Assembly: GCA_041485845.1 (NCBI GenBank)
Contig: JBGPKH010000130.1
Span: forward strand, 1-16,922
Length of the DNA: 16,922 nt
Origin: OMOG01 sp041485845
Lineage (GTDB): Bacteria > Acidobacteriota > Terriglobia > Bryobacterales > Bryobacteraceae
Direction of reading: 5' to 3'
A program made the translations under genes and the position numbers. The notes beneath the pieces were generated by a model. That model was not told where the DNA came from and searched no databases. It worked only from the letters and a program-made list of their open reading frames with translations. Below, in pieces: positions 14,987 through 16,922 of the stretch (position 1 is its first letter; every line of letters starts with the position of its first letter).

Positions 14987-15493
14987 ATGAACCGGAAATC
15001 GACATGTTGGCTCGTACTCATTCTCGGCTGCGCCGTGCCGGCTCTGCCGATCATGGCCCAGAGCAGTGCCTGCACCACGACGCTTTCTGCCGACGCGCAA
15101 GCCGTGTCCAACGACCTGGCGGCGATCGCGGCCCAGGCCGGCGCCCAGGGCTTTTCCCAGGCGGTGCAGACTCTGGCTAAGGATCTGGAGGCAATCCTTC
15201 CCACGCTCAGCGTGCCCGACCAGCAACTGGTGGAGAAGTTCCTGAACGATCTTGCCGCCGCAACCGCATCAAGCGGACCGGGCGGCGCCTCGATCACCCC
15301 GAGCGAGAAGATCGTGCTGACGAACGACATCAACAAGATTCTCGTCAGCTCCGGGCTGACGTCCAGCCAGATCAACACGCTGTCCAATGACATTCTGGCG
15401 GTGATGTCCAGCCTGAGCGGTATTTCCACGGCGCAACTGCAGGTGGATCTTCAAAAGATGGTGGCCGATGCCAAGGCATGCAGGTTGCGGTAG
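14987..15493 (+). CDS. Secreted helical Cys-bracketed protein, paralogue 2
   Basis: The ATG at 14987 follows AGGAGG (14972-14977) placed right after the upstream stop, so the two genes form an operon with a 15-base gap. The 168 residues start with a signal peptide (KSTCWLVLILGCAVPALPIM, then AQ). A Cys follows (SSACTTTL), then helices (ADAQAVSNDLAAIAAQAGAQ, AVQTLAKDLEAILPTL) and a Ser/Thr-rich C-terminal half. The end is LQVDLQKMVADAKACRLR, which parallels LESDLRKLAADAQSCRG of paralogue 1. Shared landmarks are the ADA-AV-DL motif after the first Cys, IVLTNDINKILVSSGLTSSQ against IQLTNGLVGLLASAGNGSEE, and the closing Cys. The function is unknown; a secreted helical bundle, possibly pairing with paralogue 1, is inference. 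Confidence 0.8.
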   Translation: MNRKSTCWLVLILGCAVPALPIMAQSSACTTTLSADAQAVSNDLAAIAAQAGAQGFSQAVQTLAKDLEAILPTLSVPDQQLVEKFLNDLAAATASSGPGGASITPSEKIVLTNDINKILVSSGLTSSQINTLSNDILAVMSSLSGISTAQLQVDLQKMVADAKACRLR

Positions 15494-15511
15494 CCCAGGC
15501 AGCGGAAATAC

Positions 15512-15526
15512 CGGCACGCCGTGCCG
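15512..15526 (+). terminator. Small hairpin after the secreted pair
   Basis: CGGCAC and GTGCCG pair around GCC, 19 bases after the stop of paralogue 2. No T-run follows. The right arm overlaps the GTG start of the response-regulator remnant. It may end the secreted-pair transcript, but the evidence is thin. Confidence 0.25.
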
Positions 15527-15884
15527 CACCTTCTGCTCATTGACGATGACCGGGAGATGCCGGCCCTGCTGGCCGGCTCGCTGGCGGCGGAAGGATTCAC
15601 AGTAACCTGCGCGGGAGGCGCGGAAGAGGGTCTCGGCCGGCTCGAAACGGAGCCGGCCGAACTCGTTTTGCGGGATGTCATGCTCGCCGGAATCAACGGA
15701 TTTGAGGCGCTGCGCCGTTTGCGCACGCGCTCCCGCGGCGCCGGCGATCATGCTGACGGCCGAGGGAGAGGATATGGACAACCTTCCCAAGCCCTTCAAG
15801 CTCCGCCGCCATATTGAGGCGCAACGCGGCAGCCGCTCCGGGGGGTGGCCTCTGCCGAAGGCGGACGCCGAGGAGAAACCCTGA
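15521..15884 (+). pseudogene. Broken response-regulator receiver domain
   Basis: From a GTG at 15521 the frame reads HLLLIDDDREMPALLAGSLA with the acidic pocket (Asp8-10), then AELVLRDVMLAGINGFEALR with the phospho-acceptor Asp52. Near 15735 the homology shifts frame and continues as APAIMLTAEGEDMDNLPKPF, ending at a TGA (15884). An intact CheY/OmpR-type receiver has about eleven more residues between the GED-D motif and LPKPF (the usual helix 4 and ADDYL segment). No output DNA-binding domain follows. The gene therefore carries a frameshift, an internal deletion and a C-terminal truncation, and cannot fold as a normal receiver. No partner histidine kinase is present. Confidence 0.8.
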
Positions 15885-15904
15885 TGGACGCCGCACTCAT
15901 CTGG

Positions 15905-16176
15905 CCATGGCGGGCGTCGTTGCCGCCTGCGATTTCCTTGACTTGGGGTGGCCGTCCCCCGCTCGGGCCCTCGGTGCGGTCGAACGCGCCAGTGCGCTGA
16001 GCGTCGTACATGAAGAGCGATTCCGGGACCGCTCTCCCGCAGCCGTGCAAGCCACCTTCTTGGACGAAGGCCAGTACCTCTGCTCGACCCGCGCCATGTA
16101 CCTCATCCTCGAACAAGGGGGGGGAGTCCCGCAAGCGCTGCGATCAGCTCGTTCGCGGGCGAAACCGCCCGCGCCC
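15905..16176 (+). pseudogene. IS3-family transposase (OrfB) N-terminal fragment
   Basis: The frame reads RALGAVERASALSVVHEERF, RDRSPAAVQATFLDEGQYLC and STRAMYLILEQGGG. After a run of eight G residues (16117-16124) the homology continues in another frame as ESRKRCDQLV. The pattern of a short SERF-D-AP-VYATLLDEG-YLCS-RTMYRIL block leading to ERR-QL is the region just before the catalytic DDE core in IS3-type OrfB proteins. The catalytic core and both IS ends are missing, so this is a dead fragment. The homopolymer frameshift could also be a sequencing error, but the truncation could not. The fragment stops at the hairpin and inverted repeat that follow. Confidence 0.65.
16155..16172. repeat. 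GC-rich hairpin, possible further copy of the dispersed family
   Basis: GCGGGCG (16155-16161) and CGCCCGC (16166-16172) pair perfectly around AAAC. The purine-start loop and 7-8-bp GC stem resemble copy 3 at 11157-11182, but the stem sequence differs from the CAGGC/GCCTG type. It marks the 3' boundary of the transposase fragment. Confidence 0.5.
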
Positions 16177-16178
16177 TC

Positions 16179-16333
16179 GGGGGCGGGTATTTCAGCCTGC
16201 CGGGAGCGGTAAGCTGTAACATCAGACTGATTTTGGATAGGTTATGGGACGATATGTTATCCACTACTTACCCAATTTTGACATTCGAGGTGGTAAGTCC
16301 TGTAAGTCCCGGCAGGCTGAAATACACGCCCCC
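16179..16333. repeat. 27-bp inverted repeat enclosing about 101 bp
   Basis: Arms 16179-16205 and 16307-16333 are reverse complements at 26 of 27 positions; the core GTATTTCAGCCTGCCGGGA of the left arm is matched in the right. The interior (16206-16306) is AT-richer than its surroundings and carries three GGTAAG motifs: 16208-16213, 16292-16297 and, on the other strand, 16267-16272. No reading frame is supported inside. A small non-autonomous mobile element (MITE-like) or a structured RNA are both possible. No clear target-site duplication was found. Confidence 0.7.
16278..16306 (+). promoter_or_regulatory. Candidate sigma-70 promoter for the phosphodiesterase gene
   Basis: A perfect TTGACA at 16278-16283 is followed after 17 bases by TGTAAG at 16301-16306, which matches TATAAT at four of six positions. 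Transcription would begin inside or next to the right arm of the inverted repeat and leave a leader of about 170 bases before the ATG at 16486. Confidence 0.4.
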
Positions 16334-16392
16334 GGCTGCACATCCGGTAGTGCCACGAGGCCTGGCTCCAACTCCGCTCTGCGGCCAAACGT

Positions 16393-16457
16393 TAACCGAA
16401 GGTAAGTTCAAATTCGGTCTCCATTCGGTTACCGTATCTCTGGTATGAGAGTACCAG
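16393..16457 (+). promoter_or_regulatory. Operator-like cluster of TTCGGT sites and a small hairpin in the phosphodiesterase leader
   Basis: TAACCGAA (16393-16400) is the exact complement of TTCGGTTA (16424-16431). ATTCGGT occurs twice as a direct repeat, at 16412-16418 and 16423-16429, eleven bases apart, about one helical turn. A 6-bp hairpin (CTGGTA/TACCAG, 16440-16457) follows, and then the ribosome site. The arrangement suits a DNA-binding regulator or an RNA structure; no regulator is identified. Confidence 0.4.
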
Positions 16458-16485
16458 TACTATCATATCGAGCAAGGGAGACTTC

Positions 16486-16922
16486 ATGAGAAAGCTACTT
16501 AGCACAACCTGTTTGCTGTTGACACCCTTCCTTAACGGATCCGTGCTGCTGCGCGCGCAAAACGGACCCAAAATCAAGCACGTGCTGCTGATCAGCATTG
16601 ACGGTATGCATTCGCAGGATTTGGCCAAGTGGGTAACGGCCAACCCAAATTCCGCGCTCGCCCGTTTGCAGGCGACCGGCGTGAACTACCTCAACGCATC
16701 CACCACCCAGCCCTCCGACTCGATTCCGGCGACGGTGGGCATCTTCACAGGGGCCAGCCCCGCGCTCGGGGGCATGTACTATGACGACGCGTGGCACCGC
16801 GGATGGTCGTTGCCAACCTCAACGGACTGCTTGACGGTTGGTACTGCGATCGATCTCAAAGAAGGCATTGACATCAATCCGCACGCTCTCGATGGCGGTG
16901 GCGGCCTCGCTGCCGGTCCGGC
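16486..16922 (+). CDS. Alkaline-phosphatase-superfamily phosphodiesterase (PF01663-like), 5' part
   Basis: The ATG at 16486, behind GGGAG at 16476-16480, opens a frame that runs off the window (145 complete codons). A signal peptide (about 1-24) is followed by KHVLLISIDGMHSQDLAKWV (31-50), where Asp39 is the expected first metal ligand. NASTTQPSDSIPATVGIFTG (70-89) then aligns with the PT-TFPNHYTLVTG block of type I phosphodiesterase/nucleotide pyrophosphatases, and GGMYYDDAWHRG follows. In the known enzymes the nucleophile of that block is Thr; here the equivalent position is Ser79. The enzyme should act outside the cytoplasm on phosphodiesters or phosphomonoesters; the substrate is unknown. 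The remaining metal ligands lie beyond the window. Confidence 0.85.
   Translation, partial: MRKLLSTTCLLLTPFLNGSVLLRAQNGPKIKHVLLISIDGMHSQDLAKWVTANPNSALARLQATGVNYLNASTTQPSDSIPATVGIFTGASPALGGMYYDDAWHRGWSLPTSTDCLTVGTAIDLKEGIDINPHALDGGGGLAAGP

Noticed and set aside
1..16922. CRISPR array, rRNA or complete tRNA
   Set aside because: No regularly spaced direct repeats and no rRNA or complete tRNA signature were seen on either strand.

Overview
The window looks like a chromosomal segment of an Acidobacteriota bacterium of the Bryobacterales (Candidatus Solibacter type). The GC content is high. The segment carries a TonB/Oar-type receptor tail, two secreted proteins ending in the Solibacter-type C-terminal domain known as TIGR03437, and a remnant of a serine/threonine kinase with a WD40-like (PD40) propeller. 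All three are hallmarks of that lineage. The assignment rests on protein character only.

Layout. Positions 1-2150 (+): the end of an Oar-like outer-membrane receptor, then a two-gene unit of a small secreted protein and a kynureninase-like PLP enzyme. Positions 2151-2460: a non-coding stretch that may be a group II intron remnant. Positions 2466-3102 (+): a complete toxin-antitoxin module of the HigB/HigA type (Gp49-like toxin, XRE/HTH_37 antitoxin) behind a perfect 13-bp-arm palindrome that contains a TATAAT box. Positions 3047-4034: two doubtful small minus-strand ORFs, then non-coding DNA. Positions 4035-7580 (-): a full-length cobalamin-dependent methionine synthase, metH. Positions 7938-8822 (+): a secreted protein of unknown function.

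Positions 8852-13075 (-) hold a tandem family. Two intact secreted TIGR03437 paralogues lie head to tail, followed by a decayed third copy. Small GC-rich hairpins sit just after the stop codons in this region and appear to be a dispersed repeat family. Positions 13108-13960 (+) hold the kinase/PD40 propeller remnant, with at least three frame changes.

Positions 14456-15493 (+) encode two tandem paralogous secreted helical proteins, each bracketed by a Cys after the signal peptide and a Cys at the C-terminus. Positions 15521-16176 are a graveyard: a response-regulator receiver with a frameshift and deletion, then an IS3-type transposase fragment. A 27-bp inverted repeat (16179-16333), a consensus-like promoter and an operator-like cluster of TTCGGT sites precede a secreted alkaline-phosphatase-superfamily phosphodiesterase (16486 onward) that is cut by the window edge.

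metH is the only clear housekeeping gene. The rest is accessory material: secreted proteins, a TA module, mobile-element debris and pseudogenes. The best candidates for something undescribed are the Cys-bracketed secreted pair, the TIGR03437 tandem array with its hairpins, and the regulatory region in front of the phosphodiesterase.
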